Below are positions 18,770 to 27,854 of a stretch of 64,000 nt of DNA, one piece after another. The stretch lies in contig NZ_NHTN01000014.1 in NCBI RefSeq assembly GCF_002167005.1, positions 1 through 64,000 of the forward strand, read 5' to 3'. The notes beneath the pieces are model-generated. The model saw nothing but the letters and a program-made list of their open reading frames with translations, had not been told where the DNA came from and made no database searches. Position numbers and translations under genes: made by a program. Position 1 is the stretch's first letter, and each line of letters opens with the position of its first letter. Source of the stretch: Indiicoccus explosivorum (GTDB lineage: Bacteria > Bacillota > Bacilli > Bacillales_A > Planococcaceae).

Positions 18770-21565
18770 TTACTTCTTCTTGCCGAGTGCCGAATCCAAG
18801 ATCCGTTCCTGTTCGGCTTTGTGGGCTTCTCCGTCTCCTTCAGCAGGACTTGAGCGCCGGATGCGGCCATGGTAGGTCACTTTTTTCTTGCCGGCGAGTT
18901 CCCGCAGGTACGGCTCGGCGAATGACCAGGATCCCATATTTTCCGGCTCTTCCTGAACCCAGGCCAGTTCCTTCACTTTCGGGAACCGTTCGAGGATCCC
19001 TTTCACTTTCTCTTCCGGGAACGGATACAGCTGCTCGATCCGGATGATATGGAGTTTGTCGAATCCTTCTCCGTCCTTTGTCCGTTCCGCCAGATCGATC
19101 GCCATTTTTCCGCTGGCAAAAAGAAGGCGTTCCACTTTGCTTTCGTCTTTGCCGGTCGTCGGATTTTCCAGGACTGTCTGGAATTGGCCCTCTGCCAGTT
19201 CCGATGGCTCCGAAGAAACGAGCGGATGGCGCAGAAGCGACTTCGGTGTCACGATGATCAGCGGCCGGATCGATTCCTCGCCCAGCATTTTTGCCTGACG
19301 GCGGAGGATGTGGAAATAGTTCGCCGCGCTCGAAAGATTGGCCACTGTCCAGTTATTTTCCGCTGCCAGCTGCAGATGGCGCTCCAGGCGGGCACTGGAA
19401 TGTTCCGGCCCTTGCCCTTCATACGCATGCGGCAGCAGCATGACGAGCCCGGATTTTTGACCCCATTTCGCTCTTGCGGAAGAAATGAAGTTATCGAACA
19501 TCACTTGCGCCATATTCGCGAAATCTCCGTACTGTGCTTCCCAGATGACCAGCGCTTCCGGGTTTTCGACATTGTAGCCATACTCATACCCGAGAATAGC
19601 CGATTCTGTAAGCGGGGTGTTATAAACCGAGAACGACGCTTCCGCTCCCTCGATGTGGTGCAGCGGAATCAGTTCTTCCCCTGTATTTTCATCATGGAGT
19701 ACGAGATGCCGATGGGCGAATGTGCCGCGCTGCGTATCCTGCCCGGACATCCTGATCGGATTGCCTTCCTGCAGGATGGTGCCGAAAGCGAGCGTTTCCG
19801 CATGGGCCCAATCGATTTTCCCTTTTCCGTTGAATGGCTCCTCACGGCGTTTCAGGATGCGCGCCAGTTTCTTGAAAGGCGAGAATTCTTCCGGCCAGTT
19901 CAGAAGGTCTTCATTCAGTTTGCGGAGCGTTTCCTCTCCGACGCCTGTATCTGTCTCCGGGAATCCTGCGAGGACAGCCTGCGGAATGTCACCTTTTTTC
20001 GCTTCTTCCAGGTTTGATTCCTTCACCCGGTCATAAGCGGCCTGCATTTCAGCCAGGACTTCCTTATCGGTTTTGTCGACGTCATCCGCTGATAAAACAC
20101 CTGCGTCGGCAAGGCGGCTGCCGTAGAGTTCCCGGACAGTCGGATGGCTATGGACGTTGTGGTACATCAGCGGGTTCGTCACCAGCGGCTCATCCATTTC
20201 GTTGTGGCCATACCGGCGATAACCGATCAGGTCGATCAGGATATCCTTATTGAATTTCTGACGGTATTCGAACGCCAGCCGGGCGACCGCGACGACCGCT
20301 TCCGGATCATCCGCATTGACGTGGATGATCGGCATTTCAAACCCTTTCGCAGGATCCGAAGCGTAACGGGTCGTGCGCGAGTCATACTGCTCGGTCGTGA
20401 ATCCGATCGTGTTGTTGGCGATGATGTGGATGGATCCGCCCGTTTTGTAAGCGTCCACCCCGCTGTAGTTCATCGTTTCTGTGACGATGCCCTGGCCGGG
20501 AAAAGCAGCATCTCCATGGACGAGGACCGCGAAAGCTTTCTGCGTATCCTGTTTCGGCTTCCCTAGCTGCCCGGTGTCTTCCTGTGCCGCCCGGGTCTTT
20601 CCGGTGACGATCGGACTAACGACTTCAAGATGGGACGGATTATAAGCCATTTTGATCTTCAGGCCATCCGGAGACTGATAAGAAGCGCCCATGTGGTACT
20701 TCACATCGCCGTACCAGCCTTTCGACAGCGACAGCGATCCGTCTTCAGGAAGGAACGAGTCGTTCGGGACATGGGCGAAATCGGCAAACATCATCTCGTA
20801 AGGCTTGTGGAGGATATGTGTAAGCACGTTCAAACGACCGCGATGTGCCATCCCGATCATCATGTTCTTCGCACCGAATCCGCCTGCTTGACGCACCAAT
20901 TCATCCATGAGGACCACAAGTGTATCCAGCCCTTCGATGGAGAATCGTTTCTGACCGACGAATGTGCGGTGTATGAATTTTTCGAAGCCTTCCACATGGG
21001 TGATCCGGTTCAGGAGTTCCTTTTTTTCGTCCGCAGATAATGAAGGAAGGGCAGCGCCGGATTCGATTTTGGACTGGATCCAGCTCCGTTCTTCTTCGTT
21101 CGCCACTTGGGAGAATTCGTATGCGGCTTTTCCGGTATAGAAGGATTTCAGCTGTTCAATCGCTTCCAGACCGTCACGCGCATCTGATTCTGGCCCCAGA
21201 ATCAGGGAAGCCGGCACGTCGCGCAGATCCTGTTCGGACAAGCCATACGCATCGAGGTCCAGCCTTCTTGTTTCCCGGTCGTGGTCATTGAGCGGGTAAA
21301 TATCCGCCGCCAAATGGCCGTATGTCCGGATGGACTCCGCCAGTCTGACAGCCGCAAGCACTTTTTCGGTATTGCCTGCAGGGACTTCCGCTGCCTGCTG
21401 TGGGGCAGGCAGCGGCGGGCCGTATGTCCGGAATAAAGACGCCAGTTCCGGTTCAACTGAATCCGGAGATTCCTGGTAAAGCTCATACTGCTCCATAATG
21501 TAGCCGGCGTTCACTCCGGAGATGGAACGCCATGGAGATTCTGTTCGGGCAAAACTGTTAGACAT
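18770..21565 (-). CDS. odhA: 2-oxoglutarate dehydrogenase E1 (931 aa)
   Basis: Thiamine-diphosphate-dependent decarboxylase of the TCA-cycle complex. N-terminal E1 segment (NAGYIMEQYELYQESPDSVEPEL), then the family blocks IGMAHRGRLNVL, KYHMGAS, NPSHLE, VHGDAAFPGQG and the ThDP region GFTTEQ...DDPEAVV; the C-terminal transketolase-like domain includes DSTLSE-type and HGYEGQGPEHSSARLERHLQ sequences. Start ATG 21565 with TTGGAGGG six bases upstream; an upstream extension to 21619 lacks a site. Length matches B. subtilis OdhA (about 940). Confidence 0.96.
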   Translation of the reverse strand: MSNSFARTESPWRSISGVNAGYIMEQYELYQESPDSVEPELASLFRTYGPPLPAPQQAAEVPAGNTEKVLAAVRLAESIRTYGHLAADIYPLNDHDRETRRLDLDAYGLSEQDLRDVPASLILGPESDARDGLEAIEQLKSFYTGKAAYEFSQVANEEERSWIQSKIESGAALPSLSADEKKELLNRITHVEGFEKFIHRTFVGQKRFSIEGLDTLVVLMDELVRQAGGFGAKNMMIGMAHRGRLNVLTHILHKPYEMMFADFAHVPNDSFLPEDGSLSLSKGWYGDVKYHMGASYQSPDGLKIKMAYNPSHLEVVSPIVTGKTRAAQEDTGQLGKPKQDTQKAFAVLVHGDAAFPGQGIVTETMNYSGVDAYKTGGSIHIIANNTIGFTTEQYDSRTTRYASDPAKGFEMPIIHVNADDPEAVVAVARLAFEYRQKFNKDILIDLIGYRRYGHNEMDEPLVTNPLMYHNVHSHPTVRELYGSRLADAGVLSADDVDKTDKEVLAEMQAAYDRVKESNLEEAKKGDIPQAVLAGFPETDTGVGEETLRKLNEDLLNWPEEFSPFKKLARILKRREEPFNGKGKIDWAHAETLAFGTILQEGNPIRMSGQDTQRGTFAHRHLVLHDENTGEELIPLHHIEGAEASFSVYNTPLTESAILGYEYGYNVENPEALVIWEAQYGDFANMAQVMFDNFISSARAKWGQKSGLVMLLPHAYEGQGPEHSSARLERHLQLAAENNWTVANLSSAANYFHILRRQAKMLGEESIRPLIIVTPKSLLRHPLVSSEPSELAEGQFQTVLENPTTGKDESKVERLLFASGKMAIDLAERTKDGEGFDKLHIIRIEQLYPFPEEKVKGILERFPKVKELAWVQEEPENMGSWSFAEPYLRELAGKKKVTYHGRIRRSSPAEGDGEAHKAEQERILDSALGKKK

Positions 21566-21945
21566 AACAAACCCTCCAACTTTTTGCAAGGCGGCATCCG
21601 CTTCTTGCACGTTATCCATTCAAAATTTTATCATGCCCATCCGGCGGCTGAAAGCTGAAGGCAATCAGCGTCGGATGATAATTTTTTTCCATATCAATCT
21701 TACTACTATTCATGAAAAAAACAATGCTTTTGCTGCAATTTCTAAATCGAGCCCCACTGGGATGGCGGGTTTTTCCGCGAAGACAGGATGAGCCGCGTTT
21801 TCCGCTCTTCCCGCCCCGTCCGGATAAGCACTCCCGCACTCCGGATCGGCACGGCAGCCGCTGACCTTACTATTCCCTCAGAAAAGGGATGCAAACCCTG
21901 ACACACCGCTCTCTTCACCCTGTTCCTGTCCCGAGAAAAAAACCT

Positions 21946-21973
21946 TTGCAATTCAAGGAAAAATCCGTATAGT
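21946..21973 (+). promoter_or_regulatory. Promoter of the tRNA-like leader and GNAT gene
   Basis: TTGCAA (21946-21951), 16 bases, TATAGT (21968-21973). Predicted start near 21980, only a dozen bases before the tRNA-like fold. The rest of the 21566-21945 gap holds the odhA upstream region and nothing I recognise. Confidence 0.65.
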
Positions 21974-21991
21974 AATAGAGCAGACAATTTC

Positions 21992-22059
21992 ATATGGGAA
22001 GGCAAATGGTGCGCCACCAGCTTTACTGGTTCTAGTGGGTTCGATTCCCACCCCGGAAT
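21992..22059 (+). ncRNA. tRNA-like structure upstream of a GNAT gene
   Basis: The sequence folds as a small degenerate cloverleaf: acceptor arms 21992-21998 and 22052-22058 (GGG/CCC plus one A-U and one G-U pair), a D-type arm GGC/GCC with TGG in the loop (22001-22015), an anticodon-type arm ACCA/TGGT with a seven-base loop GCTTTAC (22016-22030), a four-base variable region, and a perfect T arm GTGGG-TTCGATT-CCCAC (22035-22051). CCA is not encoded, C replaces U33, and three acceptor pairs fail, so it is not an ordinary tRNA. It could be a tRNA pseudogene, an integration scar, or a tRNA mimic in the mRNA leader. Confidence 0.5.
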
Positions 22060-22127
22060 TTTTTATGCAACTCTAAATGAAAAATTTCGAGGACAGTCAT
22101 CGGCTGTCCAGGCCAGGAGGCGGCATT

Positions 22128-22676
22128 ATGCTGAAAAAGCGCGACCTGCATGAAAGCGGTCATCTATTCGAATTACTTTCCCATCCCGCTGTATATCCCT
22201 ATGTCCGGCAAAAAGCGGACTCCGCTGAGGAGTACTTGTTTGTCACAAAACAGACAATCGAAGCGGAAGAACGCGGTGAATTGATTTCCCGCACGATCCT
22301 GGATGATTACGGCATGCCGATCGGCACCATCAATCTATTTGATATCCAGGACGGTGCAGGATTTTTAGGAACTTGGATCGGCCAGCCATTCCAGGGAATG
22401 GGTTATAACCAGAAGGCGAAACAGCAGTTTCTTGATGAATTATTCTTTGTCCACGATATCCAGAATGTCTTTCTCCGGATCCGGAAAGTGAATGCCAAAT
22501 CCCTCCGGGCTGCACGCAAACTCCCGTATGTAGCAGAAGCTTCCGAAACTCATCCGCAGCTTTTGCAGGAGCTGAACGCCGACGGGGATATTTATGAGCT
22601 GTTCCGGATCCCTAAAGATCTGTACTATATGACTCAGGCCAAACAGCCGCATACAGCAGACGAGCAGGCCATGTAA
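22128..22676 (+). CDS. GNAT acetyltransferase, RimJ/RimL-like (182 aa)
   Basis: N-acetyltransferase fold of the RimJ/RimL group (Acetyltransf_3 type): N-terminal LKKRDLHESGHLFELLSHPAVYPYV, central GMPIGTINLFDI and GFLGTWIGQPFQGMGYN, then the CoA-loop region VFLRIRKVNAKSLRAARKL. The acceptor substrate is unknown; relatives modify ribosomal proteins or small molecules. ATG 22128 has AGGAGG seven bases upstream. A hairpin GGACAG-N7-CTGTCC (22092-22110) and the tRNA-like fold lie in its leader, suggesting leader-based control, which is inference. Confidence 0.82.
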   Translation: MLKKRDLHESGHLFELLSHPAVYPYVRQKADSAEEYLFVTKQTIEAEERGELISRTILDDYGMPIGTINLFDIQDGAGFLGTWIGQPFQGMGYNQKAKQQFLDELFFVHDIQNVFLRIRKVNAKSLRAARKLPYVAEASETHPQLLQELNADGDIYELFRIPKDLYYMTQAKQPHTADEQAM

Positions 22677-22707
22677 AAACGGTGACAGTCATGTCACCGT
22701 TTTTTTA
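22676..22707. terminator. Bidirectional terminator, GNAT gene / murG
   Basis: Stem AAAAACGGTGACA/TGTCACCGTTTTT with a four-base loop and flanking A and T runs; the murG stop codon lies within it. Confidence 0.9.
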
Positions 22708-23776
22708 TGTGGCCAGCTATCAATGCCGCCATTTCCGCCGCTGTTTTCGGCTCTGGGGCAGCAGCCATCCGTTCTGTCATTGTGCTTCTTTGTGCCTCCA
22801 GCTCCCGCAGCTTCCCGATCAGTGTGTCGGCCATCAGCATCTCCTCTTCAAGGACAAACGCGTAGCCCTGTTCCTTGAAAAGTGACGCGTTCAACAACTG
22901 GTCGCCCCGGCTCCGCTCTTTCGACAACGGGATGAGCAGCATCGGTTTACGGAGCGCAAGGAATTCGAAAATCGAGTTGGAGCCCGCCCGCGACAGCACC
23001 AGATCCGCATAGTGGAGCAGATCCGGAAGTTCTCCCGTGACGAACTCGAATTGGACATATCCATCGGCCCCCTCTAAAGCAGGATCGAGGTTCCCTTTCC
23101 CACATAAATGAATAATATTGAAAACCTCCGTCAGATCGCCAAGCCGGTCACGGACCGCCTCGTTGATCACGGCGGACCCCTGGCTGCCGCCCATGATCAG
23201 CAGTACCGGTAATGTCCGCTGAAAGCCGCAGAACCTTTTCCCTGCTTCTGCAGTTCCCTGAAGCAGCTCTTGTCGGATGACCGCACCGGAAGCTGTCGCT
23301 TTTTCTTTCGGGACATGCTGAAGCGTCTCATGGAACACGGTGTAGATGTGGTCAGCAAACGGCATCGCCAGTTTGTTCGCAAGTCCAGGCGTCACATCGG
23401 ATTCGTGGATGATGACCGGAATATTCATCATTTTCCCCGCCATGACGACAGGAACCGATACGAACCCGCCTTTTGAGAAGATTGCAGCCGGTTTCGTCCG
23501 GCGGATAATCTGCATCGACTGCAGCAATCCGCGACCGACACGGAACGGATCAGTGAAATTCTTCCGGGAAAAATAACGCCGCAGCTTTCCGCTGGATATT
23601 GCATGATACGGTGTTTCCGGAAATGCCTCTTTAATGATTGATTCTTCAATGCCGCCTTTCGAACCGACGTATTCGATGTGGAACCCCAATTCAACGAGCT
23701 CCGGGAGCACCGCCTGATTGAGGGATACATGTCCGGCAGTGCCGCCGCCTGTCAATAAAATCGTTTGTTTCGTCAT
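22694..23776 (-). CDS. murG: MurG-type UDP-GlcNAc transferase (360 aa)
   Basis: Glycosyltransferase family 28: N-terminal glycine-rich TGGGTAGH motif (about 9-16), KGGFVSVP, HESDVTPGLANK, second-domain MGGSQGS and the donor-binding SRAGSNSIFE near residue 275. These residues are those of MurG, which adds GlcNAc to lipid I to give lipid II on the inner membrane face. It is not in a murein gene cluster here, and Bacilli can carry a second MurG, so this may be a paralogue rather than the essential enzyme. Start ATG 23776. Confidence 0.9.
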   Translation of the reverse strand: MTKQTILLTGGGTAGHVSLNQAVLPELVELGFHIEYVGSKGGIEESIIKEAFPETPYHAISSGKLRRYFSRKNFTDPFRVGRGLLQSMQIIRRTKPAAIFSKGGFVSVPVVMAGKMMNIPVIIHESDVTPGLANKLAMPFADHIYTVFHETLQHVPKEKATASGAVIRQELLQGTAEAGKRFCGFQRTLPVLLIMGGSQGSAVINEAVRDRLGDLTEVFNIIHLCGKGNLDPALEGADGYVQFEFVTGELPDLLHYADLVLSRAGSNSIFEFLALRKPMLLIPLSKERSRGDQLLNASLFKEQGYAFVLEEEMLMADTLIGKLRELEAQRSTMTERMAAAPEPKTAAEMAALIAGHIKKR

Positions 23777-23852
23777 TCGTTAGCCTACTCTCTCTGTCTT
23801 TTCGCAATCCATATACATGCAGATACCCGAATGGTGGATTGGAGCTGGGCCA

Positions 23853-24116
23853 TCAGCGGAGTCGCGTACCTTCCTGCCGCTCCAGCACGCGACGGTACAG
23901 GTCTTCAAGCGCGGATTTTTCCGCTCCTGTCAGCCCTGACTGTTCTATGCGCTCCATCGCCATCCTGAATTTTTCACTTCTTTTCCGCCTAAGCCGCGGA
24001 TGCGTCAATTCATCATTCAGTTCCATCGCAATCCACGCTTCCAATTCCTCTTCAGAGCGGATATTTTCAATAGCTTTCCGATCCTGCCACAATTTCCTGT
24101 AGGCATCTGTCAGCAT
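23853..24116 (-). CDS. Small hypothetical helical protein (87 aa)
   Basis: Not recognised. Predicted all-helical, charged (MLTDAYRKLWQDRKAIENIR...), no membrane segment or cysteines. ATG 24116 is chosen because AAAGGAG lies eight bases upstream; the frame continues upstream but over the ctpB terminator. It sits between ctpB and murG in the same direction; a 76-base gap before murG. Confidence 0.6.
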   Translation of the reverse strand: MLTDAYRKLWQDRKAIENIRSEEELEAWIAMELNDELTHPRLRRKRSEKFRMAMERIEQSGLTGAEKSALEDLYRRVLERQEGTRLR

Positions 24117-24182
24117 CCGTCCGACTCCTTTCCCTGGATGATTCCAATGTTCAAGGCAGATCCTAGAGAGGAAGGAAATCAG

Positions 24183-24218
24183 AAAAAGGCGGACAGCCAC
24201 AGCCATCCGCCCTTTTTC
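24183..24218. terminator. Terminator of ctpB
   Basis: Stem AAAGGCGGA/TCCGCCCTTT with inner GC/GC pairs, flanked by A and T runs; the ctpB stop codon is at its edge. Confidence 0.85.
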
Positions 24219-25797
24219 ATTGTCCCTCTTCCGCTTCGCTGTCTGATCCAGTCTCTTCTGAAGGCGATTCAGTTTCTGCTCCGTTTTCTGAAGCTGTGCT
24301 TTCTTCCGGAAGTTCTTCCGTGATGCCTGCCTCTTTCCGGATCAGTTCCGCCGCCTTTTGAACCATCGGATCATCATTTTCGATCTTCTGGCGGATCGCA
24401 TCGATGACTGCGTAGGAAGTGTCCCCTGACAGGATGCCTGTCACTTCGAGCTCCTGTTCCTCTTGGAACTGTTTGACGGCTTCCGTCAGCTGGTCATCGA
24501 AGAGACCGTCCACTTCGCCGACATCATAACCGAGGGCTTTCAGCATCTGCTCCGCTACCTCCACTTCCTCGGAAACAGTGCCTTCTTTGAATTCCGCTTC
24601 CGTATCGAACACCGGCAACGTCATGTAAGTCGGATATCCGATTTCCACATCAGGCTCGATGCCTTTCTCATGGATCCAGTTTCCGTCCGGTGTCAGCCAC
24701 TTGGCCGTTGTGAACTTCAGATTCGAACCGTCCGGGAGGTCATTGGCCGTCTGCACGGTCCCTTTCCCGAATGTCTTTTTGCCGACCAGCTGGACATCGG
24801 CGGACTCGCTAAGCGCGCCGGCCAGAATTTCCGAAGCCGAGGCACTGCCTTCATCGATCAGAAGTGTCACGGGCACATCGACTTTTTCACCGCCGGTTGC
24901 TCTGTAGATTTCCGGTTCCATCCCCCGTCCTTCCACTTGGAACAGGATTTCCCCTTCTTCTACAAACAAGTTGGCGATATCTTGTGCTGTCCCGAGAAGA
25001 CCGCCAGGATTTTGCCGGACATCCAGCACAAGGGCTTCCATCCCTGCCGCTTCCATCTCTTCAAGAGCGGTCAGGAGTTCCTCATAGGTATCCTGAGAAA
25101 AGCTGGTGATGTGGATGTGTGCCACTTTATCACTGACCATTTCCGCATAAACCGTCTCCAGCGGAATTTCATCTCTCTCCACCGTTATGTCGATCGTTTT
25201 TCCGCTGTCGCCGCGCTGGATGGTCAATGTCACTTCGGTGCCTTTCTCTCCACGGATCAGCAGGACGGCGTCTGTGACGCTCATCCCTTGAATGTTCTCA
25301 CCGTTCACGGCAATGATCTGGTCGCCAGGAAGGATTCCCGCCCGTTCAGCCGGGGAATTGGCAATCGGTGAGACGACGGTAATAAGCCCGTTGCGTTCCT
25401 GGATCTCTGCGCCGATTCCTTCAAAACTCGAAGAAATGCTGTCCATGAACTGAGCCGCTTCCTCCTCGCTCAAATAATCCGAATAGGGATCATCCAGCGA
25501 TTCCACCATGCCGTTGATCGCTCCGTTGATGAGCGCTTCGCTTTCGAGCTCCGAGTAGTACTCGCTCTGGAGCTGGTCATAGGCATTGTATAACTTCTCG
25601 AACTCCTGCCGAACCGGAGCGCCGACTTCCACCGCTTTTTCCTCACCGAAGGTCAGAGCGAAAATCGTCAGTCCGGCGGTTGCGAGTACAAGGAAGAATA
25701 TCAGCATAATGAACTGAAAAGTCTTCATCCGGATGTGGTGCACCCGGTTTTCTTCCGTCGCGGGCGACTGTTCCTGTTCAGGCCGCTGTTCGTTCAT
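24217..25797 (-). CDS. ctpB: C-terminal processing protease, S41 family (526 aa)
   Basis: Order: short cytoplasmic tail, one membrane helix (about 28-50), PDZ domain (about 120-200, containing NSPAERAGILPGDQI), S41 catalytic domain with the nucleophile Ser320 in DEGSASASE and general-base Lys345 in FGKGTVQ, then a C-terminal peptidoglycan-binding domain (AEQMLKALGYDVGEVDGLFD) and an acidic Glu/Ser tail. It cleaves extracytoplasmic proteins; in B. subtilis CtpB acts in sporulation signalling. Start ATG 25797 with AGGG six bases upstream. It follows deoD by 48 bases with no clear terminator between, so they may be co-transcribed. Confidence 0.93.
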   Translation of the reverse strand: MNEQRPEQEQSPATEENRVHHIRMKTFQFIMLIFFLVLATAGLTIFALTFGEEKAVEVGAPVRQEFEKLYNAYDQLQSEYYSELESEALINGAINGMVESLDDPYSDYLSEEEAAQFMDSISSSFEGIGAEIQERNGLITVVSPIANSPAERAGILPGDQIIAVNGENIQGMSVTDAVLLIRGEKGTEVTLTIQRGDSGKTIDITVERDEIPLETVYAEMVSDKVAHIHITSFSQDTYEELLTALEEMEAAGMEALVLDVRQNPGGLLGTAQDIANLFVEEGEILFQVEGRGMEPEIYRATGGEKVDVPVTLLIDEGSASASEILAGALSESADVQLVGKKTFGKGTVQTANDLPDGSNLKFTTAKWLTPDGNWIHEKGIEPDVEIGYPTYMTLPVFDTEAEFKEGTVSEEVEVAEQMLKALGYDVGEVDGLFDDQLTEAVKQFQEEQELEVTGILSGDTSYAVIDAIRQKIENDDPMVQKAAELIRKEAGITEELPEESTASENGAETESPSEETGSDSEAEEGQ

Positions 25798-25845
25798 ACC
25801 TTTCCCTACTTTCAATGCGCCGCACGCCGTTCGGACGCGCTGCTG

Positions 25846-26550
25846 TTATTCCTGGATAGCTGCTTCAAGCGCAACGACGATCATGTCGTTGAATGTCAGT
25901 TGGCGTTCTTCTGCTGTCGTCACTTCCCCTGTCAGCAGATGGTCGCTGACGGTAAGCACTGAAAGTGCCTGGCGGCCGAATTTCGCCGCCAGTGTGTAAA
26001 GGGCCGCAGTTTCCATTTCAAGGCCGAGAATGCCGTACTGTGCCCATTTTTCATGGTCCGCGTTATCGTTGTAGAACAAGTCTTCCGTGAAGACGTTACC
26101 CACACGGAGATTCAGCCCTTTTTCCTGACCGGCCTGATATGCTTTGAGGAGCAGATCAAAGTCTCCGGTCGGCGCATAATTGACGCCGCCGAAAATGATG
26201 CTGTTCAGGCTGGCGTTCGAAGATGCGCTCTGGGCAAGGATGACGTCCCGCACTTTGACATCCTGGTGGATGGAGCCGCATGTTCCGACACGGATCAATT
26301 TCTTCACATCATATTCATTCATCAGTTCGGTGATATAAATGGAAATGGAAGGTACACCCATTCCAGTCCCCTGGACCGAAATGCGCTTTCCTTTGTATGT
26401 TCCGGTGTAGCCGAACATGTTGCGGACTTCGTTGTACTGCGTGACATCTTCAAGAAACGTTTCCGCTATATACTTTGCGCGGAGCGGATCTCCAGGAAGG
26501 AGGATTGTATCCGCGATCTCATTTTTTTGGGCATTAATGTGTACGCTCAT
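25846..26550 (-). CDS. deoD: Purine-nucleoside phosphorylase DeoD (234 aa)
   Basis: Hexameric-type PNP: N terminus [29 protein letters not shown], phosphate/nucleoside residues in RVGTCGSI, and the catalytic Asp region LTVSDHL with [10 protein letters not shown]. Splits purine nucleosides to base and ribose-1-phosphate in the salvage pathway. Two adjacent ATGs exist at 26553 and 26550; the second gives the usual MSVHI start and better spacing from GTGAGG. Length matches the family (233-239). Confidence 0.95.
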   Translation of the reverse strand: MSVHINAQKNEIADTILLPGDPLRAKYIAETFLEDVTQYNEVRNMFGYTGTYKGKRISVQGTGMGVPSISIYITELMNEYDVKKLIRVGTCGSIHQDVKVRDVILAQSASSNASLNSIIFGGVNYAPTGDFDLLLKAYQAGQEKGLNLRVGNVFTEDLFYNDNADHEKWAQYGILGLEMETAALYTLAAKFGRQALSVLTVSDHLLTGEVTTAEERQLTFNDMIVVALEAAIQE

Positions 26551-26618
26551 CATAAAACCTCACTTTGCTATAGTCTGTACTATCATACTGTTTTTTATTT
26601 AGCGATGCAATGAAGACC

Positions 26619-26834
26619 TTACCGTTCCTCGTATGCATTCCATAATTCATCGAAAATGGCAGCGGGCATATCAGCATCCGCCTTCTCTTCCAGGTAACGG
26701 GAAATTTCATCGAAATCCCCTGACGTTTTCGGAAAGCTATGGTCATGGAACATCGCTTCCGCAAAACGGGCATGACGATCTCCTTTTCCGCCGCCCCGGT
26801 AGGCAAGCGCAAACTGGTAAAACGACTTTTTCAA
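26619..26834 (-). CDS. yozE: YozE-family protein (71 aa)
   Basis: Small helical UPF0346/YozE protein: KKSFYQFALAYRGGGKGDRHARFAEAMFHDHSFPKTSGDFDEISRYLE, the SAM-like fold of the family. Function unknown. The start is TTG 26834, six bases after GAGGGGG, which gives the family-like N terminus KKSFYQF; an ATG further up has no site. It lies between the msrB terminator and deoD. Confidence 0.88.
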   Translation of the reverse strand: MKKSFYQFALAYRGGGKGDRHARFAEAMFHDHSFPKTSGDFDEISRYLEEKADADMPAAIFDELWNAYEER

Positions 26835-26856
26835 TTCTATCCCCCTCGGACACAGC

Positions 26857-26886
26857 AAAAAGCCCGGGCAGCGCCGGGCCGGTTTT
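26857..26886 (-). terminator. Terminator of the degV-msrB operon
   Basis: Minus strand stem GCCCGG/CCGGGC with a short loop, followed by five T residues, immediately after the msrB stop. Confidence 0.85.
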
Positions 26887-27311
26887 CAATCAAACAATTT
26901 TTTATACTCGCCGTACCCCTGCTCATCCAATTGGTCTTTCGGGACGAACCGCAGGGCCGCTGAGTTGATGCAATAACGGAGGCCGCCCGCTTCCTGCGGA
27001 CCATCCGGAAACACATGTCCGAGATGGGAATCGGCGGTCTTGCTCCGGACCTCCGTCCGCCTCATGCCGAAACTCGTATCGAAGTGCTCTGTCACTTCCG
27101 GCGAGTCGATCGGCTTTGTGAAACTTGGCCAGCCACATCCGGCATCGTACTTGTCGGCTGATGAGAACAGTGGCTTGCCCGACACGATATCGACATAAAT
27201 GCCTTGTTCAAAATGCTGGTCGAACTCATTCTGATGCGGCGGCTCCGTGCCATTCTCCTGCGTCACATGGTACTGCATCGGTGTCAGTTTTTCCTTGAGA
27301 TTCTCCTTCAT
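26886..27311 (-). CDS. msrB: Peptide methionine-R-sulfoxide reductase MsrB (141 aa)
   Basis: Reduces methionine-R-sulfoxide. Motifs [32 protein letters not shown] and the catalytic Cys in [11 protein letters not shown] are present. It lacks the two CxxC zinc pairs seen in many MsrB proteins, as expected for the Bacillus type. ATG 27311 overlaps the msrA stop (ATGA), with GGGGGGA upstream, so the two are translationally coupled. Confidence 0.95.
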   Translation of the reverse strand: MKENLKEKLTPMQYHVTQENGTEPPHQNEFDQHFEQGIYVDIVSGKPLFSSADKYDAGCGWPSFTKPIDSPEVTEHFDTSFGMRRTEVRSKTADSHLGHVFPDGPQEAGGLRYCINSAALRFVPKDQLDEQGYGEYKKLFD

Positions 27312-27838
27312 AGCTGATCCCCCCAATTTTTTTCAATAAAAGATGCGCGGCCGGATCCTTGATTATAGCGGTTATAATGAGCCGGGTTCTTCTTGTAATA
27401 ATCCTGATGATAGTCCTCTGCCGGGTAAAACGGCTTCGCGTCCCGGATTTCGACAGCGATCGGTTTACTGAAGCGCCCTGAAGCATCCAGTTCGCGCTTC
27501 GATTTTTCCGCTGCTTCCCGCTGCTTTTCGTCATGGACGAAAATGACCGGCTGGTAAGAAGATCCCCGATCGAAGAACTGTCCGCCCGCATCGGTCGGAT
27601 CGATTTGGGTCCAGAACACGTCCAGCAGTTTTTCGTATGGGAACAGGTCCGGCTGATACGTGATCTGCACGGCTTCGACATGGCCGGTCCTGTTCGAGCA
27701 GACCTGTTCGTATGTCGGATTCGGCATATCGCCGCCCGTATAGCCGGAAACGACCGATTCAATGCCGGGCAATGAATCGAACGGTTTGACCATGCACCAG
27801 AAGCATCCGCCTGCAAATGTCGCTTTTTCGGTATTCAT
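27308..27838 (-). CDS. msrA: Peptide methionine-S-sulfoxide reductase MsrA, copy 2 (176 aa)
   Basis: Active-site GGCFWC at residues 10-15 and the same substrate motifs as the copy at 7158-7688 ([45 protein letters not shown]). Compared with copy 1 it has an extra Cys in QVCSNRTG, a possible resolving Cys. ATG 27838 with GGAGGGA. Fourth gene of the operon degV-ypmR-ypmS-msrA-msrB and coupled to msrB. Confidence 0.95.
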   Translation of the reverse strand: MNTEKATFAGGCFWCMVKPFDSLPGIESVVSGYTGGDMPNPTYEQVCSNRTGHVEAVQITYQPDLFPYEKLLDVFWTQIDPTDAGGQFFDRGSSYQPVIFVHDEKQREAAEKSKRELDASGRFSKPIAVEIRDAKPFYPAEDYHQDYYKKNPAHYNRYNQGSGRASFIEKNWGDQL

Positions 27839-27854
27839 GCTGTCCCTCCGTTCA

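Noticed and set aside
19049..20017. 322-codon plus-strand frame opposite odhA
   Set aside because: Antisense shadow of a well-supported gene; composition and lack of motif or ribosome site argue against coding.
21992..22059. Ordinary functional tRNA
   Set aside because: Acceptor stem has three mismatches, U33 is C, and position 26 is missing, so it is listed only as tRNA-like.
24463..25371. 302-codon plus-strand frame opposite ctpB
   Set aside because: Shadow frame of a clear S41 protease gene, no motif or ribosome site.
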